Shown: positions 1 through 11,529, numbered from the stretch's first letter. The stretch: DNA of 64,000 nucleotides from Cyclina sinensis (GCA_012932295.1 JAAONU010000001.1:40348780-40412779); one strand, 5' to 3'. Program-made: numbers and translations. The notes: generated by a model from the sequence alone, not told the origin.

Positions 1-380
1 TGAATAAAGGTTTTGTTCTGTTCTGTTCTGTTCAGAATACAAGCCTAATAGAGAACTCACACATTTGGTCGTGTTTTTGTTTTCATGCTTATTGCGCCCG
101 CCTGTTAGGAGTGTGATTTCTCGAAGCTGCTCATGATTCTTTTCAAAACTGTTGAGACGTTTCACATTAAACCTTGACATCAGGTAGCCTATTTAAAAAG
201 TGCAATTATGAATAAAGGAATTTTGACTTGACTTGCATTTCTATTCATTCACGGATGAGTGACAATATAAAAAAAAATCTGGAATTGAAACAAGTTACAG
301 ACAGGTGTATATAGCGTCCCACTTCCATAGTTGTCTCTGGGTCTTATTCATTTTCATAGTACACCATCGGTACATAGAAC
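1..380. other. Gene-free flank with short simple repeats
   Basis: No coding feature is visible. It opens with a short (TTCTG)n run near 14-33 directly after a 'gaataaagg' motif, and a second 'gaataaagg' followed by a (gactt)n-like run lies near 212-235. Such A-rich signal plus microsatellite ends resemble the 3' tails of retroposed elements, but no element body is recognised. Confidence 0.3.
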
Positions 381-531
381 TTAGTAGATGGTGGCAACCA
401 AAATACAAGACGTATCTGCGGTGGAACGGGTGATAAATACTGATACCATCGGATAATCTCCACTGTACCACTGATCCTTCTGTTTGAGTTTATCTATCGT
501 CGGTACCGGTTGCTCATATGACTGACGCCCC
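381..531 (-). CDS. Candidate 3'-terminal exon of an unidentified minus-strand gene
   Basis: On the minus strand a pyrimidine-rich stretch ending in CAG (just above 531) is followed by about 50 open codons to a TAA at 381-383. The tail reads DQWYSGDYPMVSVFITRS and later TSCILVATIY, a composition more protein-like than most chance frames here. The acceptor leaves phase 2. No family is recognised. It could be the last exon of the gene whose signal-peptide exon may lie at 6119-6199, but nothing between them supports that link. It may equally be chance. Confidence 0.22.
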
Positions 532-544
532 CTGATGAATTTAG

Positions 545-740
545 TTATTTTTATGTTGTGGGGGATAGTGAAAGATACAGAAAGCATGCCATTTCAGAGA
601 CACCCCTTGTTCTTTTGAATGCTAAGAGTACAGCACTGATACATGAAACCTCTTCCGAAAGTCCAGCGCGTAACCACTTGTCCACTGATCCGCTTCGGAT
701 CCTCCTGTTTCCCAGCAAGATGTTTATATAAGCAGACAAA
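545..740. repeat. Interspersed repeat shared with 9975-10045
   Basis: The block 'gttgtgggggatagtg' to 'cagagacacccc' (about 552-606) recurs with few changes near 9980-10032. On the minus strand the part above it (about 640-720) contains a tRNA-like stretch, GTGGACAAGTGGTTACGCGC, similar to an A-box region. It is probably a decayed tRNA-derived SINE or its tail. No coding role is seen. Confidence 0.4.
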
Positions 741-2514
741 ACAAGTCAGGCAATAAAGACAGACATTTCCCGAGTCAATTACTTGGTGAAAACGATATGA
801 TGGAATGTAACAAATGTGCCGCTTGAAAGATTTTGAATCTCATGTACAATTACTCCCTTCTGTGTCCCGAGTTTAAAATTTCACGCTCGAAGGTGATCAG
901 GTATTTAAGAATTATTTCACAAAATATCCTAAATATCCTAAGGCACGCCCAAAATGCACGGTTTTATGTAAACATTTTTTTTCAAAAATCGAGTCGCTTG
1001 AAAGTGGGGTTGGGTCACTTTTTTTGAATTCTGTGCGTTCTGTATCGCCCTGAAATTTCGACTTCCAATGACTGTCTCAGTGAAAAAAAAATTTCTTTCT
1101 TTACCAAAGTAGTTGATGTTTACATTTAAATAAAGGAAGAGAAGTAGAGTAGAACTGTCAGAAGAAAGGAATGTAATCATTTGTAAAAGGCTGTATTACT
1201 GTCCATTTTATTATACAGTGAGAGAGAAAAACTTCCTATCTGCTTGTGTTCAAATTTAATTCATAGCTTTAAATTTTTTTCATTTATGTTTGAATCAGAA
1301 ATCGATTAAGAAGCTTATTTCGAAGACAATTATCAAGGGGTGTATGTCTGAAGAGCACGTTGTACAAATAATATGGAATGTAACAAAATAGTTTAATTCA
1401 ATGGTTTTCAATGAAGTTACTTCTTCCAGCGCCAGTTTTAAACATTTTTTGGTTGCGGCCACTTTTATCTGACATGTCATTCTGTGGAAAAAAATTAACC
1501 AGTGAAGTAGGCATATATAATTTCTCGATGATTTTAGAATTTTGTGTCCAGGTAGTTTTCCTTTCCAGTATACACACTTAAAACGCTATAAGAAATATAC
1601 AAATTTCACTTTCAGCAGAAATAAATATTCGGTCACATTCTTAGGGTTTCTTACTTTAAGGTAATAAACAGAAAATAATAACAAGAGGAGAATAAAAATG
1701 TTTTCTTAAATAGAAAAACTGTTTCTAGGTGATCTTTACCGTCAATGTTTCCAAGATCCTTACAAAATCTCTAACTCATCAATTTGCTAACAGGGCTGTG
1801 AATAGTTCTTTAAAAATTTCCGAAGTATTAGAATGTTTTTTTTTCTTTTTTCTTTTTTTTTTTGTTTTCAGGAAAAACGTTTTATTTTATGTTTTCCAGT
1901 GTATTATAGAGTTTTCTCAGTGAAATAAAATTGATAATCCACTGTTTTAAAACTGTGGAATACCATTTTTATTTTCACTGTTTTTGCTGAACTACTTTCT
2001 TTATCTTATTATCCCCCTTTGTTACATTTGTCAACATTTGTCACAAGTTCTACATAACAGTCCCATAATTTCATATCCAGGATCTCTAGCTCGTCCTCCA
2101 TGCTAGAGAATCGTGCAGATAATTGATAGTGACAGTGATTAGGTGATTAAAAATACACAAATAAATCCAACTTTTAAAAGTTGTGTTTCTATAGTTTTAC
2201 AAGATGGCGGATTTCTGAATCGAATGACAGCTGTTGGTTTGTGTATTACTCCGCCATTCATGGTGAGACGAAGATCAGATTTATTTCATTTGACAATTGC
2301 GTAAAGTTAAATAAAACTAATTGTTTTTTCAGTTTCTTTAGAGAATATTGATAGATAAGATGTTTGAGATACTTGTAACTGAAATAAATGTCAGAACTAT
2401 TTTCTTTTGCTTTATCAATAAATATTGGAAATAAAGCAGCTGTTTTTTGGCCCTCCACAGAGAACAAGAAATTCTAAGTTTTAGTTTGTCAAGAAAACAT
2501 AAAATAAAAAGAAA
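741..2514. other. Gene-free AT-rich stretch
   Basis: Only short chance frames occur on both strands. There are homopolymer T runs (about 1838-1863) and no splice-bounded coding segment I can defend. The 1914-1925 'tctcagtgaaat' motif resembles the end of the MITE that follows at 2515. Confidence 0.4.
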
Positions 2515-2666
2515 ATTTGTTTGTTTCAGTGAAATATCAATTTAATTTCACTCATGAAGGCCAAAATAACTGACATTTTCCCTTGTAGCTACACCACTAG
2601 TGAAAATATCTGTTGTTTGGTCTTCACTCGTGCAATAAAATCGATGTTTCACTGAAACAAACAAAT
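2515..2666. mobile_element. MITE-like element with ~29-bp terminal inverted repeats
   Basis: The left end 'atttgtttgtttcagtgaaa' is matched in inverse at the right end ('tttcactgaaacaaacaaat'). The match continues inward with one or two differences to about 29 bp per arm. The element is about 152 bp with no coding capacity, which fits a miniature inverted-repeat transposable element or a solo palindrome of a DNA transposon. No clear target-site duplication was found. Confidence 0.6.
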
Positions 2667-4074
2667 ATCCTCTATATCTTTATTCGGCAATTCATTCTAG
2701 GTGATGATTTGGTCATTTTGTTACACATGTATACTTTTTTGTATGTTTTGACATGGACAAAATAACGACCAAAATTTGTAAGACACGAGGACAGATGACG
2801 TCAGCTGCCTGCACTGTCGTATGTCATATGAAACAACTAATTTGTGTACAACTTATGCGAAAAATATTTGATAGAATAGTTTTTAACAGTAAAATTTCAC
2901 GAATGATGTCTGAAGCCAGACTTAGTGAAGTATCTGACGTCACAGTGCAAGCTAAAAACAACGGTCACATCAGTATCATATTTATAAAATTGGCCTTATA
3001 GTGAAAAAAGAGCCTCCCAATTTATGTACTTCAGCGTTTTGATTATCTATTCTTCGTGGTTTTGCGCGGGGCGACCGGTACGACACCTGCAAAAAGCATA
3101 TGGTGCTAGTAATTCAATGATTTATAATCAATGAATGTGCACACATTGGTTTCACTAGTAAAGTCACTGGGCTACAACTTTTGAATTACCTACTGAATAA
3201 AGAAAATCTGCGACTGTATGTGAAAATGTTCTAAATCAAGCAACGAGTAGAATATTTTCATTATCACCTATTACATTGTAAATACAATGCTTACTTTAAA
3301 AACTGCTGTCACAGCTTTATCTGGAAAATCCTTCTCTGTCTTGCCTCTAGCACTGAACGTTAATAGGTTCGAATGCACATAACTGCTACATTTACATAAA
3401 CAAATAGGCAGGTTATTGGTATAGTTATGCAAGCGATAGGCTGACACGAATGTATGGCAAGGTGGTAAGTTTAGGCAACTTTTTTTCAGATTTTGTATTA
3501 AGAAAAATACAAAATTTTGACTGGACACATTTCCCTCTTTGTCCTGAATGCTTAGGTGGGCCTAATTCATCAGCCTCAAAAGAGATACACCGCTTTAATA
3601 GATCTGGTATTTTTTAGTTACTGAACCAGTGTCTTCCCTCTCGAAAAAAAAGAACATTTTCATAAAAAAAAAAATATAACTTGTTTTTTTAACACTTAAA
3701 AAGATACAAGTTTACACTTATTTCTTTCCGTTCGATTACGACATAAGAGGTTTTATCAACTTCAATGAAATAATCCAGGAGAAAGGCACATGTTTAAACT
3801 AATCTTTCTATGCTTTCGAGACTGTTCATTTATTTTCCTAATCGAAACTCATTTACTCCGGGGTATACAACAAGCCAGTGAGAAAAAACAAAACAAAAAA
3901 GTCGTTTGGGATTATGCTTATAGCCGGTTCTGAAATCGAGCACGGTCCGTATGGATAGCCAGGTCAAGTGCGTTGGCCGCCGTAGATTTGAAGAGACCCG
4001 ATATGCGTCTTAGTTTGAAATAATTATTATACACAACAGCTAGGAGCATCTTCGGCATTTTCAGATGATAAAGC
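2667..4074. other. Gene-free stretch
   Basis: No exon with matching splice sites is seen on either strand. A minus-strand open frame of 85 codons (3271-3528) has no recognisable motif and no flanking splice context. The segment 3900-4020 has higher GC than its surroundings and may be a repeat fragment. Confidence 0.35.
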
Positions 4075-4297
4075 GGGTGCACATTTCACTGAAAAGAGTG
4101 GCCAAGCGTATACGACTGACAGAATACTGTATTTGATTTGTCAGTTGTGTCTTACTGGTGAAACTGGTGGAGAATACGGTAGTCAGGGTGCCCACTTCAC
4201 TGAAAAGAGTGGTCAAGCGTATACAACTGACAGAATACTGTATTTGATTTGTCAGTTGTGTCTTACTGGTGAAACTGGTGGAGAATACGGTAATCAG
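4075..4297 (+). repeat. Two-unit tandem duplication, 111-bp period
   Basis: The sequence from 'gggtgcacatttcactgaaa' (4075) repeats from 'gggtgcccacttcactgaaa' (4186), a period of 111 bp or exactly 37 codons. One frame stays open across part of both units (CQLCLTGETGGEYG repeated). The openness follows from the period being a multiple of three, and no exon boundary frames it, so I call it a repeat and not a gene. Confidence 0.7.
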
Positions 4298-4693
4298 GGT
4301 TGTCCAAAGTCTGGCATTCGATTGTGAATAAGCCCTAAGTTGTACGCTATAGAAGAAGGCAACGCCGTTTCAAAAAGCGACATCAGTGATCTAACAGTTT
4401 CATTAGCGCTTAATTTGATCATATGGTATAACCACATCAAAGATATTTATACTTTGGTGTACTGATTTATACCATTCTTATTAACTCTATGTTTTTACTG
4501 ACAAAAAAACTTCTACGCTATATAAAACTTACTGGTGCGGATACCCTTCTGAGGGATAGGTGGAAAAAATGTCATATGAGCCTGTACTACATTTATATAA
4601 AATTCTGAAAGGTCATTAACCAAGCAACTTCGACGCTTTTAAATTTGCCGTTTAATCACGCATGGACAGGAGTTATGAGACCGTTTAGATGTT

Positions 4694-4890
4694 AACCCTT
4701 ACCATGCTAAATATCTAAAATGGACTTGTCCATCTTTCAATTTGGACGAACATATTAACGGTTTATAGGGGGTGCTTATTGAAAATTTAATGGCTGAATG
4801 GCGAATAGTGCAGACCACGGAAGATTGATTTTGGTCTGCGCTGGTCGCAAAGACAAAGTCAATTGCCTCCAGCAGGTTAAGGGTAAAAAT
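4694..4890 (+). repeat. Bivalve-type interspersed element (incomplete)
   Basis: It starts 'taacccttaccatgctaaat' and ends near 'ccagcaggttaagggt', giving TTAACCY-like inverted termini. The internal 'gtgcagaccac ... ggtctgcgctggtcgcaaag' forms a snap-back. A related partial copy lies at 52695-52840. It is non-coding, and the open frames over it on both strands are by-products. Confidence 0.6.
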
Positions 4891-6118
4891 TTTGCGTCTT
4901 TTTTTTACCATGCATGCACTTTTTATCAGACGAGATATTCCAGAACTATTTCTGATCATTCAAAATACTTTGAAACTGTGTCGGAACGGAAAAAAGCACG
5001 CCTCTGCGGTCTAAGTAAACTTTACAGTAAGCAGAAAAACGGGGGAGGGGGTGGTCGAACTTGAAGAACTTGTGAATCATGTGTCCATTGCATTATCGCT
5101 GGACCACTGATCAGCCCCTTAAGTTACACTTGATACGTATGTTTACCTGAAGCAATTATGTAGAAATTTCTGTTCATATCTTTGATCTAAGAACATGATA
5201 TGGCCATTGATCAATGATAAATAATTGATGACAAAAATCATGTAACCCAACAAAGATCTTCCGATTAGATCGCTTGTTAAAATAGTTTGATACATTTGCA
5301 ATGTCAGTATTATTATTTGTATTGTTCAGTCTTGTGTTAAGTTTGGTTTCACTTCTTAGATTTCATTTAATTAACGGTTTAGAATTCAATCTATACATGC
5401 CTGCATGGGATTTCAACCGTTTTCAGAGTAAAGAAATGTTGAATATAATCCCCAACACAAACAAGCAGGAGTTTTCACTGTTAATATTCTAACCAGCGAA
5501 CAAATTAAAAATTACAATATTAACGGTATAATGCAGCTACACAAATAGATTATTAAAGGTTGAAATTAAACTGTATGTAAAATGTAAATATCTAAATACA
5601 TGTACAAAATTATATTGTTTTCACCTAGTACCTTTTACCTGTTTTGAAATAAAGGTGTGACCATCTGATTATTGAAATCCCTGCACAGTTCAAGTTCACA
5701 ATACTTTCAACGGTATAGAGTTATATGCTGCTAAAAATAGTGTCTATTGCATTGGAATCCTACTGGTTTCAGATTAAATGTTTAATAAAAATGTAAACTA
5801 GTAGCATTCTTGACATATGACCTTAAAAATAAATCCCTATGTAAGTCTCAGTTAACGATACGATATAATTATATTATCCATCCTAATATTTTATTTACAG
5901 TGTTGCGTTTGTATACGGTAATTATAACTGCTGTCAATGAATGACAAGCAAATTAAGACGGAATATTTACCATTACGCCCAGTGCGTAAAATTTCAGTCA
6001 TAAATTGTTTAGATCTTTTGTTTTTAAAAACATGAAATGGATCTATTATTTACTACCTGTAGACATTTTAAATAGGTTTACCAAACTTGGAAGGAAACTA
6101 GAGTTACGTAAAACTTAC
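4891..6118. other. Gene-free stretch
   Basis: AT-rich with no supported exon. It would contain intron 1 of the candidate minus-strand gene whose signal-peptide exon ends at 6119, but I could not find a convincing second exon here. Confidence 0.35.
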
Positions 6119-6199
6119 CATACTGTGACCATCCGCAGAACATGTTGCAATCATCAGGAGACCTATCATGGCCCCCAGTGGCACACCACACTTCATCAT
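6119..6199 (-). CDS. Candidate first coding exon encoding a signal peptide
   Basis: On the minus strand an ATG-ATG pair at 6199-6194 opens 27 codons that end exactly at a consensus donor (GTAAGT at 6118-6113), in phase 0. The peptide has a lysine near the start, a hydrophobic core (GAMIGLLMIATC) and a plausible signal-peptidase site after CSA, followed by DGHSM. That combination is unusual for chance sequence. No downstream exon could be assigned in 1-6118, so the product is unknown. A plus-strand frame of 130 codons overlaps here (6005-6397), but it shows no motif and is likely a shadow. Confidence 0.4.
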
Positions 6200-6832
6200 T
6201 TAAACTATTTCCTGGAGTCCCTCGTAAATTTTAGTGTCCCATTTAGCACCACTGGAAAAATATGTCCGAAAATGATAACAGGTGAAGTAATGCGCTTCCT
6301 CGCAAATAGGCGTGGTCATTCAACTTTTAAAAACACCAGAAAGTTGTTTATCGAGTTAAATTTTAATTCTGTCAAAATTAAACATCCAAGTGCTTAACAA
6401 ATGACTGGCAAATGGGCAAACAGTTGATCCGAAAGAATACAAACACGCCCCAGAATCAAAACACCACTGCAGGGCTGTCCTAAGGAAGAATGCCAATCGG
6501 TGTTTAATAACTACACGAGGTTGACTGCTCTATTTTTAAAACCCCAAAGTGTAAAAACCATTAAAACCACGGTTGAATGCATGACTGAATTGAAATAGCG
6601 CAGACTTGACGTAGTGTCAACCAGGTGTGTGTTTTACCTTGTCGGACAAGAATACAACAATTGGTATAGGACAGTAAATCGATTGGATTGGTCTTCAAGT
6701 AGAGGAAATAATTAGCAATGGCGGATCGATATAAGCTTACAAGAGTTGTCCGACTTATAATATACATTTATAATTTGTGCAACGTAATGTGTGAATAAAG
6801 TTAAGTCTGTGAAGTTGGCAGTGGGATCAACA

Positions 6833-8306
6833 TTCGACATTCGACATTCAATGTCCCGCAGTGGATTCGACATTCAGCAGGACATTCGATTTCATGCATG
6901 TTTTTGAATGTCCAGCACTGGATTCGACATTGGGCAGCACATTCGATTTCATGCATGTTTTTGAATGTCCTGCAGTGCATTCGACATTGGGCAGGACATT
7001 CGATTTCATGCATGTTTTTGAGTGTTCTGCAGTGCATTCGACATTCAGCAGGACATTCGATTTCATGCATGTTTTTGAATGTCCAGCAGTGCATTCGACA
7101 TTGGGCAGGACATTCGATTTCATGCATGTTTTTGAGTGTTCTGCAGTGCATTCGACATTCAGCAGGACATTCGATTTCATGCATGTTTTTGAATTTCCAG
7201 CAGTGCATTCGACATTGGGCAGGACATTCGATTTCATGCATGTTTTTGAATGTCCAGCAGTGCATTCGACATACAGCAGGACATTCGATTTCATGCATGT
7301 TTTTGAATGTCCCGCAGTGCATTCGACATTGGGCAGGACATTCGATTTCATGCATGTTTTTGAATGTCCAGCAGTGCATTCGACATTGGGCAGCACATTC
7401 GATTTCATGCATGTTTTTGAATGTCCAGCAGTGCATTCGACATTCAGCAGGACATTCGATTTTATGCATGTTTTTAAATGTCCCGCAGTGCATTCGACAT
7501 TGGGCAGGACATTCGATTTCATGCATGTTTTTGAATGTCCATCAGTGCATTAGACATTCAGCAGGACATTCGATTTCATGCATGTTTTTGAATGTCCCAC
7601 AGTGCATTCGACATTGGGCAGGACATTCGATTTCATGGATGTTTTTGAATGTCCAGCAGTGCATTCGACATTCAGCAGGACATTCGATTTCATGCATGTT
7701 TTTGAATGTCCTGCAGTGCATTCGACATTGGGCAGGACATTCGATTTCATGCATGTTTTTGAATGTCCAGCAGTGCATTCGACATTGGGCAGGACATTCG
7801 ATTTGATGCATGTTTTTGAATGTCCAGCAGTGCATTAGACATTCAGCAGGACATTCGATTTCATGCATGTTTTTGAATGTCCCGCAGTGCATTCGACATT
7901 GGGCAGGACATTCGATTTCATGCATGTTTTTGAATGTCCTGCGGTGCATTGGACATTCAGCAGGACATTCAATTTCATGCATGTTTTTGAATGTCCCGCA
8001 GTGCATTCGAGATTGGGCAGGACGTTCGATTTTATGCATGTTTTTGAATGTCCAGCAGTGCATTCGACATTCAGCAGGACATTCGATTTCATTCATGTTT
8101 TTGAATGTCCAGCAGTGCATTCGACATTAGGCAGGACATTCGATTTAATGCATGCTTTTGAATGTCCTGTAATGCATTCGACATTCAGCAGGACATTCGA
8201 TTTGATGCATGTTTTTGAATGTCCAGCAGTGCATTCGACATAAGGCAGGACATTCGATTTGATGCATGCTTTTGAATGTCCTGTAGTGCATTCGACATTC
8301 AGCCTA
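6833..8306. repeat. 57-bp satellite array (about 26 units, 114-bp dimeric periodicity)
   Basis: About 26 head-to-tail units of 57 bp. Most alternate between a 'cattcagcagg' and a 'cattgggcagg' variant, so the higher-order unit is 114 bp. Each unit has an imperfect palindrome: ACATTC, the core CATGCATG, then GAATGT, about 30 bp end to end. Because 57 is 19 codons and the unit has few stops, long frames are open on both strands (for example 19-residue units such as MHEIECPAQCRMHCWTFKN on the minus strand). Start, stop and splice context are lacking, so I treat it as non-coding satellite. Units at the right edge (8140-8290) are the most diverged, typical of array margins. Confidence 0.9.
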
Positions 8307-8984
8307 ATCATATAATTTATGAAAAATTTTTTTTATGTCAAATCTGGAGTACAGCCTCTTTAAATTACAAACAGAAAAAAACCGCATATCAAATAATTAA
8401 AGAACTTGACTGTCATTGTTCGTATGAACACATTTTAGCTAGGAAAGGCCTTCCAATGAATTCAATAACATGAACATTTTATATTTATGCTCTTTTTGCT
8501 ATTGATCATGAGTATTTTTTACTGTTAAATCTACTTTAAATAATTTCAAATTTGGGTCAAAAAGGGGAACTGATTAATATCCCTCTTTATTCTGGACTCA
8601 ACAGTCAATTCAAAGAGGTATGTAAACCTCTACAATCTGACCAGTGATAAAGTTTCACATTACAGAATGCTCTGAAATATCACTACAGTAAAGCTTTAAT
8701 TAATTACCCCAGAAACATCATTTTATGTTAATTTAATAGACAGCATTTAATTAGATGCTGCCATTGTTTAACAACTGTTCTGTGTGGTAGTACAAATATC
8801 TTATCAGTTAGTCAGACCTTTCTGAAAATGTATATCACGTGGCATAAATAACTGGAACTGATGACGTATCTATCAATCTCTCCTATATCGGCCCATATGA
8901 TTCTGCTTTTTGAAGTTATTTATTGTATAATGACCTGAGGAATAAGTATATTTACAATTTAAAGCACACCTATTCTCTGACAAA
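8307..8984. other. Gene-free AT-rich stretch
   Basis: No exon, RNA or clear repeat is seen between the satellite and the SINE-like sequence. Confidence 0.4.
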
Positions 8985-9162
8985 CGCGATAGGGCGTTGG
9001 TTAAGTACTTACGATGGAGGCGGCACGGGTATGAATTTTAATTGCACTCACAGATGGTCTATTTAAATGCAGTTATATAAATATTCTGTATGCGTGAAAT
9101 TACGTGTATCCGACTCTTTCATGTCTTCAGAATCTTCGGCGCACACTTGATGCTGTGCATTC
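8985..9162 (+). repeat. SINE-like copy (same family as 25262-25480)
   Basis: The portion from 'gaattgcactca' through 'cgtgtatccgactctttcatgtcttcagaa' matches 25338-25450. The tRNA-like head is badly decayed here ('gggcgttggttaagtactta'). It runs into an (ATTC)n tract. Confidence 0.5.
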
Positions 9163-9191
9163 ATTCATTCATTCATTCATTCATTCATTCT
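9158..9191. repeat. (ATTC)n microsatellite
   Basis: About eight perfect CATT units directly after the SINE-like sequence, as expected for a retroposon tail. Confidence 0.9.
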
Positions 9192-9244
9192 ACCTTTGAT
9201 CAAAATATGGGCGTCGTCCGAATGAGTGCTAAGTATTTTATTTC

Positions 9245-9400
9245 AATTTCTATTTAAATTTTCGTAATGTCGAGACAGTTCCGAAGCAATGCAAAGATAG
9301 CAACAAAGATGTGTTGTCACTGTTGTCACGTGTTACATACCCTTGCGTTCTATACGAGTAGATCATACCGGTCGATTCGTTGCTGAAACATGGTCTAATT
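9245..9400 (+). promoter_or_regulatory. Orphan copy of the amine-oxidase upstream region
   Basis: The run 'gtaatgtcgagacag ... gttgtcacgtgttacatac ... cttgcg' matches the upstream regions of the amine oxidase genes at 16375-16480 and 37070-37240. It has the same order of blocks and the same CACGTG E-box (9327-9332). No exon 1 follows. This is a relic of a further, lost gene copy. Confidence 0.5.
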
Positions 9401-9554
9401 GATCTAAGTTCTTTTCGCGAGTAGAAAATTTGTATACGGGCAGAACTCGGTATGAATAAACAGAATAGAAAAAAAATGTCAATAAACATATAACTGACAT
9501 GGAAATAAATCTTTTCAAATATCATTATTTCTAAGTAAATAATAGAAATTATAA

Positions 9555-11112
9555 ACCCGCGCATTGGCCACAGATAGAAATTCTGTCCGCAGATATCGGA
9601 TTGGACTCGATATGGATAAACAATGTAATACGACGATTAAACAGTAAGACTATATGGTGAGCTTTGATTATATGTCGACTCTGTTTTACACATTAAATTG
9701 CATTTTAGAATAAAAACTCGTTTTTTGTTAATCCCCTAAATGCACAATTAAAAACTTGACTAAGTAATTAGAGTTTAGATTAAAAATGAAATCGTTGCAC
9801 AGAAAATACAGAATCATCACTGTTGACGGATATTTAGGCATTTTGATTATTATCACTGTGTTTACTTTACAGTATTGAAAATAGAATGTTCGAATTAATG
9901 ATTCAATAAATTAAAGGTTATTTACCGTTGTTACCGTTTGACCATATTTCCGAAGCACCTGCAGACATGAGTTATTTTAGGTTGTGGGGGATAGTGCCAG
10001 ATACAGAAAGCATCCCATTCCAGAGACACCCCTGGTTCCCCCTCAATTTCAAAGACACCGTTGATGATAGGAAATCTCCCTGGCAGCGCCTTCCATGTAT
10101 CACCTTATAATGAATGTGTGCTTCCAATTACTTATAAATGTTTTATAATCCAGCCATTTGTATCACTTACAGAGTAATCGATAACTGGATTTGGACAATG
10201 GTGATTTCTTGTCGAAAATATAGATAAGTGTTTATTTAAAACGTAATTCATGTCTTTGAAAATACTGAATAATAGATGTTTACACTTTTTTCAATAATAA
10301 TTTATTCTATTATTCATTAAATTGAAATGAATGACTCAAGAATACTACGAAGTAACATTATTCTCGTGTATATTTCCTATTCAGTATAAATATATTACCT
10401 ATTCAGTATAAATATATTACCTATTCAGTATAAATATATTACCTGTTCAGTATAAATATATTACCTGTTCAGTATAAATTTCTTATTCTTAGCATAATGT
10501 TCTATTTTGTTCTTTTATGTTAAAAAATAACGCGCTAACTGCTTGACGTAGCGATAACATATTCTATTCATTATAATTGTATATATTAAACGTGAAAATA
10601 AATCATTGACTTTTTTAGCGTTAGTTAATTTGGACAGATTTATTTTGATATTTAAAAGCGTTTGGTTAAACGATATTTCTTTTTTCCTGTAGTAAGTAGA
10701 ACGCACTAATCTTCTATCCGTCGCTGTTCAGAGCATTTCAATTGGTGCACATACTAAATATGCAATTGAATGATTGAATAAATGATTTAATTAATTAATT
10801 AAATGATATTTTTTTCTAACCATGTCTTATGATATTGAACATCGTTTGGTTAATAAAAAGAACGTACAAACATCTAACCGTGTACAAATCAATGACTGTT
10901 AAGCGCATTTCAGTTGATACGCTTGATAAATATGCCATTAAATGTATAAATGGAGTCATGTTTAAATATTTTTCTTCTCTTAACATGCCATCTTATATGT
11001 TAAAATATTTCTTCTCCATTAATTAGAACATACTGACTTATGTGTGTAGACAAATCCTATATCCGCGGATAGAGCTTCTATTCGGTATCTAGTCACATCC
11101 AATAGGCGAAAC
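9555..11112. mobile_element. Possible degenerate inverted-repeat element, AT-rich interior
   Basis: The segment 9555-9600 ('cgcgcattgg ... tccgcagatatcgga') is related in inverse to about 11055-11110 ('tatccgcggatagag ... ccaataggcg'). The interior is AT-rich, non-coding and contains the 22-bp tandem repeat and a diverged duplication of about 180 bp (anchors 'gtttggttaa' near 10657 and 10843). The end similarity is imperfect, so the element call is tentative. Confidence 0.3.
10378..10488 (+). repeat. 22-bp minisatellite, five units
   Basis: Five consecutive units of 'cctattcagtataaatatat' plus 'ta'. The last two carry 'cctgttc'. Non-coding. Confidence 0.9.
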
Positions 11113-11330
11113 ACCAACAAATCAGTGTTGTCGGAGCTTGTAAATTTTGTCTAGGTTTGTGCGGTGCTGTAAGATGACAAAACTGTCTAACTGGTTGAAA
11201 ATTGAAAGGTTCTGATAAGCATTTTTATTAGAAAACAAATTCAAGAACAAATTGAAATTTGGAATAAAAGAATGTATCATAATAAGGCCAACAGGATCAT
11301 TTTTTTTAAATCAACAGTTATTATCATTGC

Positions 11331-11511
11331 CAGGGCTCTCGTTAGCATTTTTGAGACTGGGGACAGGGTCCATGCAAGGGGGAAATTTGGCAGGATATTT
11401 TGATTTTCCTCTATGTCTGCTCATCATTTTTTTTAATGGGATTTTTTTTTAATATGGGGGAAAGCATAATTTTAAGGGGGTTAGACCATATTTTGCCAAA
11501 CGAGAGCCCTG
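11331..11511. mobile_element. 181-bp MITE, CAGGG ends, 5-bp target duplication
   Basis: It has perfect 13-bp inverted termini (CAGGGCTCTCGTT / AACGAGAGCCCTG) and is flanked by ATTGC at 11326-11330 and 11512-11516. The paralogous blocks at about 24371 and 45838 have the undisrupted site ('cattgc(a/g)ca'), which supports both the borders and the 5-bp duplication. CAGGG ends with a 5-bp duplication suggest the hAT5 group; this assignment is inference. It sits beside the dead MPST last exon at 11530-11626. Confidence 0.8.
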
Positions 11512-11529
11512 ATTGCACACGGTAAATAT

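Noticed and set aside
4133..4327. Small repeat protein (CQLCLTGETGGEYG)
   Set aside because: Produced by a 111-bp tandem duplication; no supporting gene structure.
6005..6397. 130-codon plus-strand gene
   Set aside because: No motif and no splice context; it overlaps a better minus-strand signal-peptide exon.
6801..8311. Proteins of tandem 19-residue Cys-rich repeats on either strand
   Set aside because: Open frames exist on both strands and in more than one frame because the repeat is 57 bp; no splice or start context singles one out.
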